Assembly: GCF_020697055.1 (NCBI RefSeq) | Contig: NZ_JAJFBP010000040.1 | Span: 1 to 49,519, forward strand | DNA: 49,519 nucleotides | From: Panacagrimonas sp. | GTDB taxonomy: Bacteria; Pseudomonadota; Gammaproteobacteria; Nevskiales; Nevskiaceae | Direction of reading: 5' to 3' | Part shown: in pieces, positions 7,291-15,485 of the stretch | Position numbering within the stretch: position 1 is the stretch's first letter | Layout of the letters: every line of letters starts with the position of its first letter | Notes under the pieces: model-generated | The model's database searches: none | What the model saw: the letters and a program-made list of their open reading frames with translations, nothing else | What the model was told of the DNA's origin: nothing | Translations under genes and position numbers: made by a program

Positions 7291-7956
7291 GTGAGATTGC
7301 TCCTCATCGAAGACAACCAGCGGCTGTGTCAGGCCGTCGCTGAAAGCCTGCGTGCGCAGGGCTTCGCGGTCGATACGGCGGCCTCGGCGACCGACGGACT
7401 TCGGACATGGCAGGCGGCCGACTACGATGCCGCCGTGCTCGACCTCATGCTTCCGGACGGCTCCGGCCTCGACGCGCTCAAGCAGATGCGCGACCGGGGC
7501 AACACCACACCCGTCCTGGTTCTAACGGCGTTGGATTCGATCGAGGATCGCGTGCGCGGCCTGGATGGCGGCGCGGACGACTATCTCGTCAAACCCTTCG
7601 CGATGCAGGAACTCGTCGCCCGGCTGCGCGCGCTGTTGCGTCGCCCCGGGGCCGCATTAGGTCGCACGCTGACGCTCGGCAGTGTGAAGCTCGATACGTC
7701 CGCACGCATCGCCACCGTCGCCGAGACGCCGCTCGATCTGACGCGATCTGAGCTGATCGTGCTCGAAGCGTTGCTGCGCCATCAGGGGCGTGTCATCTCG
7801 AAGGAGCGGCTCGCGGACTGTCTGTACGATTTCGAGCAGGAGCGGAGCGCGAACTCGGTGGAGACGCAGGTGCACAGGTTGCGCAAGAAGCTCGCGGCGG
7901 CGGGCGCCGACGTGTCGCTCCGGACCTTGCGCGGTCTCGGCTACCTGGTCTCCTGA
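7291..7956 (+). CDS. OmpR/PhoB-family response regulator
   Basis: It starts with GTG at 7291, 21 bases after the receptor gene, and encodes 221 residues. The receiver domain has the acidic pair E7/D8, phospho-acceptor D51 in AVLDLMLPDGSG, and the conserved Lys in YLVKPFA. The C-terminal half is a winged-helix DNA-binding domain (LTRSELIVLEALLRHQGRVISKERL cut here into its two helices, then NSVETQVHRLRKKL). It most resembles the QseB/PmrA/TctD group. It would be phosphorylated by the kinase encoded next and control nearby genes, perhaps the receptor gene. Confidence 0.93.
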   Translation: MRLLLIEDNQRLCQAVAESLRAQGFAVDTAASATDGLRTWQAADYDAAVLDLMLPDGSGLDALKQMRDRGNTTPVLVLTALDSIEDRVRGLDGGADDYLVKPFAMQELVARLRALLRRPGAALGRTLTLGSVKLDTSARIATVAETPLDLTRSELIVLEALLRHQGRVISKERLADCLYDFEQERSANSVETQVHRLRKKLAAAGADVSLRTLRGLGYLVS

Positions 7957-7966
7957 TCGCCGCGGG

Positions 7967-9322
7967 ATGCGCCCCCCCTCGCTGCTAAGAGCGCTCGTCG
8001 TTCGACTGACCCTCGTGGTCGTGCTGGCGCTGGCCGGCAGCTACCTGGTGCTGTACGCCGAATTTCGCGATGGGCTCATGGGTCTCGAAGGCCAGAGCAT
8101 CGCCGTCCAGGTGCAGGATCTGCGGGGTTCGATCGTGCCCGGGGCGGGCCCACCGCGTCTCGAGCTGTCACCGTCGCTGCAGGCGTTCTACGCCCAGCCG
8201 GATGCATTGAACGGTTATCAACTGTTGCGCGCCGATGGAACGGTGCTGCAGTCGGGTGGTTTCTCCGCGTCTCATCTGCCATTGCCGGCCGCTCGGGGCG
8301 GTGGGCAGATCGTCATGCAGCGGGAAACGGATGCGTCGTCGGGCCACAGCATCATGGCCGCCGCGCTCGTTCTCGATGATCGTGACGAAACGCACTGGTT
8401 GCGCGTGGTGCGCAATCTCGAGGATGCGGAGAGCCTGGTCGCCCAGCTCATGCTCGGAGCGCTGGACGAGTTGTTTCCGCCCATTGCCCTGCTGCTGATC
8501 GCCGTCGTCAGCGTCGTGGTCGTGACGGTGCTGACGTCGCTTCGCTCCCTGCGTGCGGTCTCGCACCAGGCCTCGAGGTTGTCGCTGCACCGTCTGGACG
8601 AGCGCTTGCATGCCAAGAACCTGCCCCGGGAGCTCGTTCCGTTGGTCCAGGCCGTCAACGCCTCGCTCGATCGGCTCGAGGCGGACTATCGCGTGCAGAG
8701 GGAATTCACCGCCAACGCCGCGCACGAGCTGCGCACCCCGCTTGCAACGTTGCGGGCACGGCTCGAGACGCGCTTTTCGGCGCAGCAGCTGGGCGATGTG
8801 GCGCTCGAGATCGATCAGCTCGCCCGGCTCGTCGAGCAACTGCTCTGTCTTGCGCGCCTCGATTCGCAGGAACAGCTCCAGTTCGCGGCGTTCGACGCCT
8901 ACGCCGTTGCGCTGGAAGCGGCCCGGGAGCTAGCGCCCGTCGCGCTCGAGTCGGAGCACTACGTGACCGCCGCGACGCCGGACGCCGCCGTGCCGACGCA
9001 CGGGAATGCAACGCTGACGCGCCTGGTCTTTCGCAACCTGATCGAGAACGCGATCCAATACACGCCCGCCGGTACGTCGATCACGCTGTCCGCGGATTCT
9101 GGCGCTGTGATCATCGCCGACGATGGGCCCGGGATCGCCGCGCATGCCGCTACGACGCTGTTCGAGCGGTTCCGCCGCGGTCCCAATGCGTCGGGCCCCG
9201 GCGCGGGCCTGGGGCTCGCCATCGCGAAGTGCATCATGGAGCGGCAAGGCGGACGACTGTTGCTCGACGCGAATTCGAACCGCGGGGCGCGTTTCGTGAT
9301 GGAGTTTCCCAAACCTCTGTAA
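7967..9322 (+). CDS. Sensor histidine kinase (QseC/TctE-like)
   Basis: The ATG at 7967 begins ten bases after the regulator stop and encodes 451 residues. An N-terminal transmembrane helix (VVRLTLVVVLALAGSYLVLY), a periplasmic sensor of about 130 residues, a second helix (FPPIALLLIAVVSVVVVTVL) and a HAMP-like linker precede the catalytic core. The H box is AAHELRTPLA, the N box NLIENAIQYT, and the ATP lid DDGPGIA plus GAGLGLAIAK. All catalytic boxes are intact. It forms a pair with the preceding regulator. The signal is unknown; the upstream TonB receptor hints at a metal or nutrient. Confidence 0.92.
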   Translation: MRPPSLLRALVVRLTLVVVLALAGSYLVLYAEFRDGLMGLEGQSIAVQVQDLRGSIVPGAGPPRLELSPSLQAFYAQPDALNGYQLLRADGTVLQSGGFSASHLPLPAARGGGQIVMQRETDASSGHSIMAAALVLDDRDETHWLRVVRNLEDAESLVAQLMLGALDELFPPIALLLIAVVSVVVVTVLTSLRSLRAVSHQASRLSLHRLDERLHAKNLPRELVPLVQAVNASLDRLEADYRVQREFTANAAHELRTPLATLRARLETRFSAQQLGDVALEIDQLARLVEQLLCLARLDSQEQLQFAAFDAYAVALEAARELAPVALESEHYVTAATPDAAVPTHGNATLTRLVFRNLIENAIQYTPAGTSITLSADSGAVIIADDGPGIAAHAATTLFERFRRGPNASGPGAGLGLAIAKCIMERQGGRLLLDANSNRGARFVMEFPKPL

Positions 9323-9368
9323 GGTTCGCGCGTTGCCGAAACCAACCCAGAGTCGGCGGAGTTCCGCG

Positions 9369-9476
9369 ATGAGGATGACACGCGTTGTGGGTACTGCAGC
9401 GGGGCTTCTTGGCACTCTGATGACGCAGCCCTCCATCGCGGGGGAATGGCTTCTTCTTTCACGTGAAGGCGGATGA
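9369..9476 (+). pseudogene. Orphan signal-peptide fragment (35 codons)
   Basis: ATG 9369 to TGA 9474-9476 encodes MRMTRVVGTAAGLLGTLM, a hydrophobic Sec-type leader, then a cleavage-like PSIAGEW and only ten more residues. It looks like the beginning of an exported protein whose remainder is lost. It overlaps the next start by four bases (ATGA). A genuine small exported peptide is possible but less likely. Confidence 0.25.
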
Positions 9477-9661
9477 TGCCTCCGATTCACACACCAGATG
9501 AATTCGAGGCCTACTTGAAGAAGGCGCAGTTGAAGTATTCCCGTGAGAAATTTCCGGCGGCGTCGGGTGAGGCCCACGCGTTTCGGGTGCCGGACGCGGA
9601 GTTGTCGGTCGTTCTTGTGCCGAGGGCACAATGCACGGAAATGCTTCAAGGGCCGAAGTAG
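9473..9661 (+). CDS. Small hypothetical protein (62 residues)
   Basis: The frame begins at ATG 9473 (overlapping the previous stop) and ends at TAG 9659-9661. It has IHTPDEFEAYLKKAQLKYSR followed by FRVPDAELSVVLVPRAQCTE. Composition is soluble and coding-like, without a signal peptide. No family is recognised. It may be a natural small protein or the remains of a longer one. The next gene follows after five bases in the same direction. Confidence 0.4.
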   Translation: MMPPIHTPDEFEAYLKKAQLKYSREKFPAASGEAHAFRVPDAELSVVLVPRAQCTEMLQGPK

Positions 9662-9666
9662 GCTCA

Positions 9667-10116
9667 ATGAGTCCCTCCGAGTCGGTTGCCGCGTTCGAGT
9701 CGTTCGCGGAAGGCAACGGCATCTCACTCATCGGGATCACGCCCCGCGAGGGTGTCGCGCAGATCCTCGCGTTCTTCGAGGCGATCCCCGCGACCGGATG
9801 CGACGGTCCGTCCGGAGACATGCTGCTCTTCCAATGGGGAACGTACGACTGGGGCGAGGGGAGGAACTTCGAGCTCAACATCACCCGGCAGTTCATCGAA
9901 TCCGAGGTCGGTGGTGAGGACGCCATCAGCCAATTGCAACTGACGTTTGCGTTCCCTCCGACCGTGGAGTTGATCGACTTGGGTGAAGGCAATCGATGGT
10001 GCGAAGGGCGTGACCAGCTCGAGGCCTTTCGGGAATACGTCCTGTCGTGCCAACCGCTCCGTGCGGTTGCAGATCGCGACCCATCGGGGGTCTCGCTTAC
10101 CCACTCGTATGTCTAG
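9667..10116 (+). CDS. Uncharacterised soluble protein
   Basis: The ATG at 9667 gives a 149-residue protein with no signal or membrane segment. It is rich in aromatic and acidic residues: GDMLLFQWGTYDWGEGRNFE, LNITRQFIESEVGGEDAISQ, then RWCEGRDQLEAFREYVL. I recall similar sequences as uncharacterised proteins in proteobacteria but cannot name a domain. The acidic surface and DWGEG/LNITRQF blocks could suit an immunity-type protein; that is speculation. Neighbours are short unrelated plus-strand genes, with a GNAT gene 28 bases downstream. Confidence 0.6.
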   Translation: MSPSESVAAFESFAEGNGISLIGITPREGVAQILAFFEAIPATGCDGPSGDMLLFQWGTYDWGEGRNFELNITRQFIESEVGGEDAISQLQLTFAFPPTVELIDLGEGNRWCEGRDQLEAFREYVLSCQPLRAVADRDPSGVSLTHSYV

Positions 10117-10144
10117 CTCGCGTGGCGAAGAGAACGGGCCCTTG

Positions 10145-10651
10145 ATGCAAGTGCGCGATGAACAGCCTTCCGACGTGGCAGCGATCTCTGCTGTCGTTGC
10201 TGCTGCATTCCCGACGGACCTGGAAGCGCGGTTGGTCGGCGCGCTTCGTCACGCGTCGAACCTCACGGTTTCGTTGGTGGCGGAAGAGCATCGTGCCTTG
10301 ATCGGGCACATCGCCTTCAGCCCGGTTGCATTGCGAGGCCCAGCGGGTGTCGTCGAAGGCCTTGGCCTGGCGCCGGTAGCCGTCAGCCCACACAAACAGA
10401 AATCCGGCGTGGGCTCGGCCCTGATACGCACGGGTCTCGAGCGCTGCAGGTCTTTGGGCGCTCCGTTTGTCGTGGTGCTCGGAGCGCCGGACTACTACCG
10501 TCGCTTCGGGTTCGAGCCTGCGTACCTTCGAAAGATCGGCAACGAGTACGGCGCGCGGGATGAGTTCATGCTGCTTGAGCTCGCGGGCGGTACGCTTCCC
10601 GAGCAAGGCGGGATCGCTCAGTACTGCAAGGCGTTCTCACTGGTCGGTTGA
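10145..10651 (+). CDS. GNAT family N-acetyltransferase (YhbS-like)
   Basis: From ATG 10145 the 168-residue protein has the GNAT core. It starts [20 protein letters not shown]. The central strand [12 protein letters not shown] precedes motif [21 protein letters not shown], which holds the acetyl-CoA pyrophosphate loop (QKSGVG). Then come [16 protein letters not shown] and a C-terminal strand. The [15 protein letters not shown] block is typical of the YhbS group of predicted acetyltransferases. Substrate unknown. A start at 10109 would add 12 residues; the chosen start matches family length. Confidence 0.88.
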   Translation: MQVRDEQPSDVAAISAVVAAAFPTDLEARLVGALRHASNLTVSLVAEEHRALIGHIAFSPVALRGPAGVVEGLGLAPVAVSPHKQKSGVGSALIRTGLERCRSLGAPFVVVLGAPDYYRRFGFEPAYLRKIGNEYGARDEFMLLELAGGTLPEQGGIAQYCKAFSLVG

Positions 10652-10737
10652 GGCGCGCTGGCCGGGTAGGTCGGGTGACAACGTCAGGCGTCAAACCGGT
10701 AGCACTGGGCGATGTCACCGTACAAACCGAGCGAGCC

Positions 10738-11130
10738 ATGATCTCCATCCTCGAGCAGAACCGCCAGAACGCGATCGCCTTCTACGATCTGATGTTCAAC
10801 CAGTGCAAGCCGCGCGAAGCGGTGGAGCGCTACGTAGGCGCCAGCTACACGCAGCACAACCCGCATGTCGCCGACGGCAAGGCTTCGTTCATCGAGTACT
10901 TCGAGCGCATGGCCCGGGAGTTCCCGGGCAAGCACGTCCGCGTTGTCCGGACCGTTGCCGAAGACGACCTCGTTGTCCTCCACTGCCATCAGGTATGGCC
11001 AACGGATGCGAACAAAGATTGGGCGGGTATCGACATCTTTCGCTTCGACGCCGCAGGCAAGATCGTGGAGCACTGGGACGTCCTGCAGGTCGTGCCCGCT
11101 GAGGCCAAGCATGCCAACGGCATGTTCTAG
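10738..11130 (+). CDS. SnoaL-like / ester cyclase family protein (NTF2 fold)
   Basis: ATG 10738 gives 130 residues: [58 protein letters not shown], then [19 protein letters not shown]. The QHNP and DIFRFD...EHWDV blocks are those of SnoaL-like proteins related to predicted aldol-condensation enzymes. The fold is a cone-shaped alpha+beta barrel with an internal pocket. The substrate is not known and many relatives are uncharacterised. Earlier in-frame starts (TTG 10648, GTG 10675) would add residues absent from relatives. Confidence 0.85.
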   Translation: MISILEQNRQNAIAFYDLMFNQCKPREAVERYVGASYTQHNPHVADGKASFIEYFERMAREFPGKHVRVVRTVAEDDLVVLHCHQVWPTDANKDWAGIDIFRFDAAGKIVEHWDVLQVVPAEAKHANGMF

Positions 11131-11310
11131 TCGCATCGTCAAACGTATGCACGGCCACAAACTCCAGTCGACGCCTGAGCTTTCGCTGCCCCCCGCAGCT
11201 ACAGCGGGCTGCCACCTTTCATGCTCGGGTGAGCAAAAGGTTGGGCAGCTCGACTAGGACGCAAACCCCGGCGTCAGGCATCCTTCATGTGGTTTCCACC
11301 GGAATTCCCC

Positions 11311-11748
11311 ATGCCAGTCTTCCAAAGCAGCATCGAGGTCAATGCGTCGGCCGATCGCGTATGGAGCGTGCTCGAGGCACTCGATCGGTATGCCGAGTGG
11401 AACCCACAGATTCCCGTTGCCAGCGGCGTTCTGGAGGCGGGATCTCGGATCAAGCTGCGGTTGGCATTGCCGGGCAGACCGCCGCTGGATCTTTCGGCGA
11501 CCCTCGAAGAAGTCCGGCCCGCCTCGTTGCTCACGTGGCGGGGTCATGTCGTGGCACCGTGGTTCTTCGAAGGGCGTCGGAGATTTGAGATTGCGCCCGT
11601 TGGTGAAGGACGCGTTCGGGTCACTCACGTAGAAGCGGTTCACGGTCTCTTCGCCCCCGTGTTTTCAGTCCTCATGGGAACGCCGGTTCGGAAGAGTCAG
11701 GCCGCGTTGAATGAAGCGCTCCGGTGCCGGGCAGAGAGCGGGTCGTAG
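11311..11748 (+). CDS. SRPBCC-domain protein (START-like lipid-binding fold)
   Basis: The likely start is ATG 11311 (MPVFQSSIEVNASADRVWSV); an in-frame ATG at 11287 adds eight residues. The pattern is that of SRPBCC/polyketide-cyclase-like proteins: SSIEVNASADRVWSVLEALD, YAEWNPQIPVASG, LSATLEEVRPASLLTWRG, a strand RRRFEIAPVGEGRVRVTHVE and a C-terminal helix. These bind hydrophobic ligands in a helix-grip pocket. 145 residues is normal. The next gene starts three bases after the stop, so they may be co-transcribed. Confidence 0.85.
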   Translation: MPVFQSSIEVNASADRVWSVLEALDRYAEWNPQIPVASGVLEAGSRIKLRLALPGRPPLDLSATLEEVRPASLLTWRGHVVAPWFFEGRRRFEIAPVGEGRVRVTHVEAVHGLFAPVFSVLMGTPVRKSQAALNEALRCRAESGS

Positions 11749-11751
11749 GCG

Positions 11752-12027
11752 ATGAGACCGGCATTGGCGGCCTGCTGGCTTCTTCCCTGGCTGGCTGTAG
11801 CGGCGCCCCCCGACTATTCACATCTGAGCGACGAGCAACTCCAGCAGGCCGTCGCGGAGATCGCGATCGGCCTGATCGCTTTTGCCGCGCTCGCACTTTA
11901 CGGTTGGGGGCGATACCGGCGTGGATACGTGCCCGCGCCGGGCCGTTTCACACCGACGCAGATCATCGCCAGCGTACTGGCCATCATCGCTGTTCCGGGC
12001 TTGGGCCTTGCGGCCTACCTGCGGTGA
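11752..12027 (+). CDS. Small inner-membrane protein
   Basis: ATG 11752 to TGA 12025-12027 encodes 91 residues. A cleavable-looking N-terminal hydrophobic stretch (LAACWLLPWLAVAAPP) is followed by DYSHLSDEQLQQAVAEIAIG. Two transmembrane helices then flank a basic loop YGWGRYRRGYVPAPGR. No family is recognised. It starts three bases after the SRPBCC gene. Confidence 0.65.
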   Translation: MRPALAACWLLPWLAVAAPPDYSHLSDEQLQQAVAEIAIGLIAFAALALYGWGRYRRGYVPAPGRFTPTQIIASVLAIIAVPGLGLAAYLR

Positions 12028-12124
12028 AACGGCGTCGCCATTTGCTGCAGGGGATCAGCGCATGGTCGCCGCGGCGCGCCGGACGCCATCGAAGAAGGAT
12101 CGTTTCCATCGCCGGTGCTGACCA

Positions 12125-12505
12125 ATGAAGCTCGTTGGCTGGATCCTAGTTTCGACGCTCGCTGCAATATGCGCCCTTGCGCGGGCCGAGCCTCCTCCGC
12201 ACGTGCAGCGCGAAGTCGCAGCCTTGATGACGCGCTTGTCCACGTCGGGGTGCGAGTTCTACAGGAACGGCGCCTGGCACGATGCGGCGGCCGCGCGGGA
12301 GCATCTCGAGAAGAAGTACCGCTACCTGGCCAGGAAGAACCTGGTCCCGAAGACCGAGGACTTCATCAAGCTCGGCGGCACCGAAAGCAGCATGAGCCAT
12401 GAGCCCTACCAGGTTCGTTGCGCAGGTCAGGTCTCCTCCAGCAGTGCGTGGCTCACGCGCGAGCTCGGCGAGGTCCGGTCGGGGAGGGAGGCGTCCACGC
12501 CGTGA
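12125..12505 (+). CDS. DUF5329 family secreted protein
   Basis: ATG 12125 gives 126 residues. The first 21 are a Sec signal peptide (LVSTLAAICALARAEPP). The mature domain reads VQREVAALMTRLSTSGCEFY, RNGAWHDAAAAREHLEKKYR, YLARKNLVPKTEDFIKLGGT and SSMSHEPYQVRCAG, the DUF5329 layout including its two conserved cysteines, one in SGCEF and one in VRCAG, likely disulphide-bonded. It acts in the periplasm or outside; function unknown. The C-terminal part (about 20 residues) is variable. Confidence 0.85.
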   Translation: MKLVGWILVSTLAAICALARAEPPPHVQREVAALMTRLSTSGCEFYRNGAWHDAAAAREHLEKKYRYLARKNLVPKTEDFIKLGGTESSMSHEPYQVRCAGQVSSSSAWLTRELGEVRSGREASTP

Positions 12506-12566
12506 GCCCGGCACAGGCCCATGAGCGGAGCAGACATCACGGCCGCTGTGCGCCGACCGTGGCACC

Positions 12567-13235
12567 GTGAAGGCCAGCTACCTTCTGGCTGCGCTCATCC
12601 TCGGTGCCTGTTCCGGAAGGCCGGACGTCGTTGAACCGGCACCCCAGCCGACGCCCGTGCGGGGACACACCGTATCGGTCGTGAGCCACGGATGGCATAC
12701 GGGCTTGATCATTCCGGGCCCGGTCTTGAACCGGGCGATCCCGGAACTGAGGGCCCGCTTCGGCGACCCGGCCCACTACGAGGTCGGCTGGGGAGACAAG
12801 GGTTTCTATCAGGCGCAGGAGATCACGAGCGGGCTCACGCTTCGGGCCATGTTCCAATCGGAAGGCGCGGTGCTCCACATCGTGGCGCTGTCCGATCCAC
12901 CCGAGACCTATTTTCGCGGCGAGCCGTTGCGCTCCACCTGCGTCTCCGACCAGGAGCTGAAATCCCTCGAGACATTTGTCGCAAACAGCTTTTCTCGGGA
13001 TCGAGATGGAGCGGTTGCCGGTCCCCGCGCGGGCATTTATGGAGACAGCGCGTTCTACGACGGCGAGGGCCGGTACCACCTCTTCAACACCTGCAACAAG
13101 TGGACTGCAAAAGCACTGCGGAGCGCCGGCCTGGAGATCCGTCCCATGCTCAAGCTCACGGCAGGCAGTGTCATGGGTTATCTGGAGCGTCATCGGCGTT
13201 CGTGTGCAACCGAACCGCGAGATGAATCGCGTTGA
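12567..13235 (+). CDS. DUF2459 (TIGR02117) family lipoprotein
   Basis: GTG 12567 starts a 222-residue protein with a lipobox (LAALILGAC, Cys at 15). The mature part shows the family blocks VVSHGWHTGLIIPG, YEVGWGDKGFYQAQ, SDPPETYFRG, SDQELKSLETFV, FYDGEGRYHLFNTCNKWTAK and ALRSAGLEI. The His in SHGWHTG and Cys in NTCNKWT are strongly conserved. The family is fused to or near urease accessory or cell-envelope genes in some bacteria, and its activity is unknown; a Cys/His hydrolase-like site has been suggested by its fold neighbours. It probably sits in the envelope. Spacing to neighbours is about 60-120 bases. Confidence 0.85.
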   Translation: MKASYLLAALILGACSGRPDVVEPAPQPTPVRGHTVSVVSHGWHTGLIIPGPVLNRAIPELRARFGDPAHYEVGWGDKGFYQAQEITSGLTLRAMFQSEGAVLHIVALSDPPETYFRGEPLRSTCVSDQELKSLETFVANSFSRDRDGAVAGPRAGIYGDSAFYDGEGRYHLFNTCNKWTAKALRSAGLEIRPMLKLTAGSVMGYLERHRRSCATEPRDESR

Positions 13236-13352
13236 CGCCCAGCGAGCGGTCCGGTGCGGCTCTGGTGAAGGGCGGCGAAAGTGCGGTACCCCATTTGTCG
13301 CTTCGCCGATCGCGTCGCGGCGCAGCTCCATCCTCTCCCGTCAGGTTCCGGC

Positions 13353-14107
13353 ATGAGGGCGCGCTTGTTTCTCACCGCGGGCTCGATGTACCTGGCCATC
13401 GCCGGCCCGGTGCTGGGTGCGAGCTTCGATTGCGCCAAGGCGTCGATCCAGGTCGAGAAGGCCATCTGCTCCAGCGCTTCGTTGTCGGCGCTGGACGTGG
13501 CGCTGAACGAACAGTACCGGGCACTGAAGTCGAAGGTCGACGCCGACGCGCTGCAGACCGACCAACGCGCCTGGATCCAGCGGCGCAACCGCTGCGCCGG
13601 CGAAGACTGCCTGACCGATGAATACCGGCGGCGCGCGGCGGAACTGTCGTCATGGCTGACACCCGACAACCAAATGCCGCGCGCCGCTGTCCACGAGACG
13701 GGCAGGGCCAATTTCATCCTGAATCCGACGACGCAGGAAAACGACCCGATGCGATCGTCGGACTGCATTGCCCTGACGCCGATCGGAGATGACGTACTTC
13801 GATTCGACCTGGAACTCGTCGGCGGCAACGGCCACATGTGCGAGATGCACGGCAAGGCCGAGGCCAGTGACGAGGACGGTGTGTACGTTCACACCAGGTA
13901 CTGGAGCCCCACGACAACGGCGCTCTCGTGCAGTGCGAGTTGAAGCTCAGGCTGTATCGGGGCTATCTGGTGCTACAGGATGTGGCGCACCAGTGCCGGC
14001 AGTATTACTGCGGCGCGAGGGCCGGTCTGGACGGCGTGGGCTTTCCGCGCGGATCGGCGGCCAGAAACTGCGACAGGAAACGCTTGACGACGAGAGACGA
14101 TGGCTGA
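13353..14107 (+). pseudogene. LprI-like (lysozyme-inhibitor-type) secreted protein, frameshifted
   Basis: ATG 13353 begins a signal peptide (MRARLFLTAGSMYLAIAGPV) followed by the LprI N-terminal domain (formerly DUF1311): FDCAKASIQVEKAICSSASL, LDVALNEQYRALKS, DQRAWIQRRNRCAG and CLTDEYRRRAAEL, with its conserved cysteines. The first frame stops at 13941-13943. Homologous-looking sequence continues in the -1 frame from about 13895: EPHDNGALVQCELKLRLYRG, YLVLQDVAHQCRQYYCGARA, ending at TGA 14105-14107. So one base appears inserted near 13893-13900. Either the gene is inactive with a 196-residue truncated product, or this is a sequence error. LprI-type proteins bind lysozyme or other host factors in some species. 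Confidence 0.7.
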
Positions 14108-14254
14108 CGACACCGGCCGCTCCGTGGAAAAATGTTTCGTCCACGTGTGGATCCTGGTCGGTCTCGCAGCAGCTTTTCGCATCCAGAACGCAGCGCAGGT
14201 CCCACTGGCGCACACAATCACGGCCTTTCATTTCACTTTTTGTCGGAGAAACCC

Positions 14255-14824
14255 ATGCGAGCACAGATGGCCTGGATCCTGGTTCTCGTTGCATCGATGG
14301 CGGTCGGAGCCGACGAGAAGCAAGCCATGAAGGAGCTCGTGCCCTGTCTGGCGCAAGCCGATCGCACGCGCGTCGCGGCGTTTCTCGTCAAGAGCGGGCA
14401 GTCCAAGGAGGCCATGGAGGCGCAGCTCTCGTCGTCGTTTGCAGGTCTGCCGCCGGCCGAGCTCGAGGCGTACAAGGCGGCGCTGCGTGAAGCGGTCGCG
14501 GACAACCCCGCCGATCCGGACGCGTACATCGCGCAGAAGCTGAACCAGTGCGTCGCCAAGACGTCCTCGGCGAGCAAGCAGCACGTTGCGAGGCCCTGCT
14601 ACCAGACCACGCTCTATGCGCACGAGATCTACGCCGCCAAGGAGCAGAAGCTGCCGCTGGAGCAGGTCAAGAAGACGTCGGCGGAGAATCTGACCAAGGC
14701 AGGGCTGTCCGCGGACTACGTCAAGGCGGTGCAGGCCCTGGCCACGGGCATCTATGGCGCCGACCAGCCGGAAGCGGTCTTCAGGCCGAGGTGGTTCGCC
14801 TCGTGTGTCATCCAGTCCAAATAG
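14255..14824 (+). CDS. Secreted protein of unknown function
   Basis: ATG 14255 follows CGGAGAAACCC, a good ribosome site, and gives 189 residues. Residues 1-20 form a signal peptide (AWILVLVASMAVGADE). The mature chain is helical and lysine-rich, with four cysteines spaced as ELVPCLAQ, LNQCVAK, ARPCYQT and FASCVIQ, which could form two disulphides. It resembles a small helical periplasmic protein, but no domain is recognised. A longer upstream frame (from 14132) has no coding character. Confidence 0.7.
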   Translation: MRAQMAWILVLVASMAVGADEKQAMKELVPCLAQADRTRVAAFLVKSGQSKEAMEAQLSSSFAGLPPAELEAYKAALREAVADNPADPDAYIAQKLNQCVAKTSSASKQHVARPCYQTTLYAHEIYAAKEQKLPLEQVKKTSAENLTKAGLSADYVKAVQALATGIYGADQPEAVFRPRWFASCVIQSK

Positions 14825-14865
14825 CGGCGCTGTTGGTGGTGGCCGACTCAGGCGTGGCGCAGTCA

Positions 14866-14882
14866 TACCAGTGGTAGTACCA
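14866..14882. promoter_or_regulatory. Overlapping palindromes upstream of the toxin-antitoxin pair (probable operator)
   Basis: TACCAGTGGTA (14866-14876) and TGGTAGTACCA (14872-14882) overlap, giving alternating TACCA/TGGTA half-sites 8-24 bases before the antitoxin start. Ribbon-helix-helix antitoxins repress their own promoters by binding such tandem short palindromes, so this is probably the autoregulatory operator. Confidence 0.55.
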
Positions 14883-14889
14883 TTTGGCC

Positions 14890-15126
14890 ATGAAAGTCGC
14901 TATCTCTCTTCCCGATCCGGTCTTTCGCTCCGCCGAGACGTTGGCCAAGCGGCTCAAGAAGTCGCGTAGCGAGCTCTACGCCGAGGCCATTGCAGAGTAC
15001 GTCGGAGCACGTGGCGCCAAGGCGGTCACAGACAAGCTCAACACCGTCTATGGCAAGGAGTCGTCTGAAGTCGACTCAGCCCTTCGCTACGCGCAACTCG
15101 AGTCACTGACCCGTGAAGCGTGGTGA
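14890..15126 (+). CDS. Ribbon-helix-helix antitoxin (MazE-like)
   Basis: ATG 14890 gives 78 residues; an in-frame TTG at 14884 adds two. The N-terminus MKVAISLPDPVFRSAETLAK is a classic ribbon-helix-helix DNA-binding fold: a beta strand for operator contact, then helices RLKKSRSELYAEAIAEYV. The C-terminal part is charged and would wrap the toxin. It overlaps the toxin gene by 14 bases, the usual antitoxin-first order with translational coupling. Together they form a type II toxin-antitoxin module. Such modules are common in chromosomal integrons. Confidence 0.88.
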   Translation: MKVAISLPDPVFRSAETLAKRLKKSRSELYAEAIAEYVGARGAKAVTDKLNTVYGKESSEVDSALRYAQLESLTREAW

Positions 15127-15451
15127 GGTTTGGTGGGCATCCCTCCCTGAACCTACTGGCTCCGGACCAGGCTCAAGGCGTCCCGTCCTGGTCGTTCAGT
15201 CGAACCCCTTTAATGAAAGTCGCATTTCTACCGTCGTCATTGCGGCCATCACGTCCAACATGGCGCTTGCCGAAGCTCCGGGAAACGTAAGGCTCGCAAA
15301 GTCCGAGTCAGGTCTGCCAAAGCCCTCGGTGGTGAACGTCTCACAGATTCTGACGGTGGACAGAGCCTTACTCACCGAGAGATTGAGGGCTATTCCGCAA
15401 GCGCCGCTTCTCAAGGTCGGTCACGGCCTACGTCTCGTGCTCGGCTTGTGA
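15113..15451 (+). CDS. MazF/PemK-family endoribonuclease toxin
   Basis: GTG 15113 lies within the antitoxin gene and starts MKRGEVWWASLPEP, the conserved MazF opening. It continues with RRPVLVVQSNPFNES (the RPVLVVQ strand with catalytic-region Arg), STVVIAAITSNMALAEAPGN, VVNVSQILTVDRALLTERLR and a C-terminal helix. 112 residues is the family size. MazF toxins cut mRNA at short sequences and arrest growth unless bound by the antitoxin. All family blocks appear intact. Confidence 0.92.
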   Translation: MKRGEVWWASLPEPTGSGPGSRRPVLVVQSNPFNESRISTVVIAAITSNMALAEAPGNVRLAKSESGLPKPSVVNVSQILTVDRALLTERLRAIPQAPLLKVGHGLRLVLGL

Positions 15452-15462
15452 GTCTTCCGACA

Positions 15463-15485
15463 ACAGATTCCAGCCGACGTCGTTG
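15463..15485 (+). other. Right-half attC-like remnant B
   Basis: These 23 bases match 771-793 of attC-like site A at 21 positions; site A continues GGCGTCA and this one CGTCA, a two-base deletion that destroys the R' box. Upstream, TCGGCT at 15441-15446 can pair with AGCCGA here. It directly follows the mazF-like stop, so the toxin-antitoxin pair may once have been an integron cassette. Confidence 0.35.

Noticed and set aside
11240..11246. GTTGGGC, an R'-like box
   Set aside because: No complementary R'' or L boxes were found within 110 bases upstream; probably chance.
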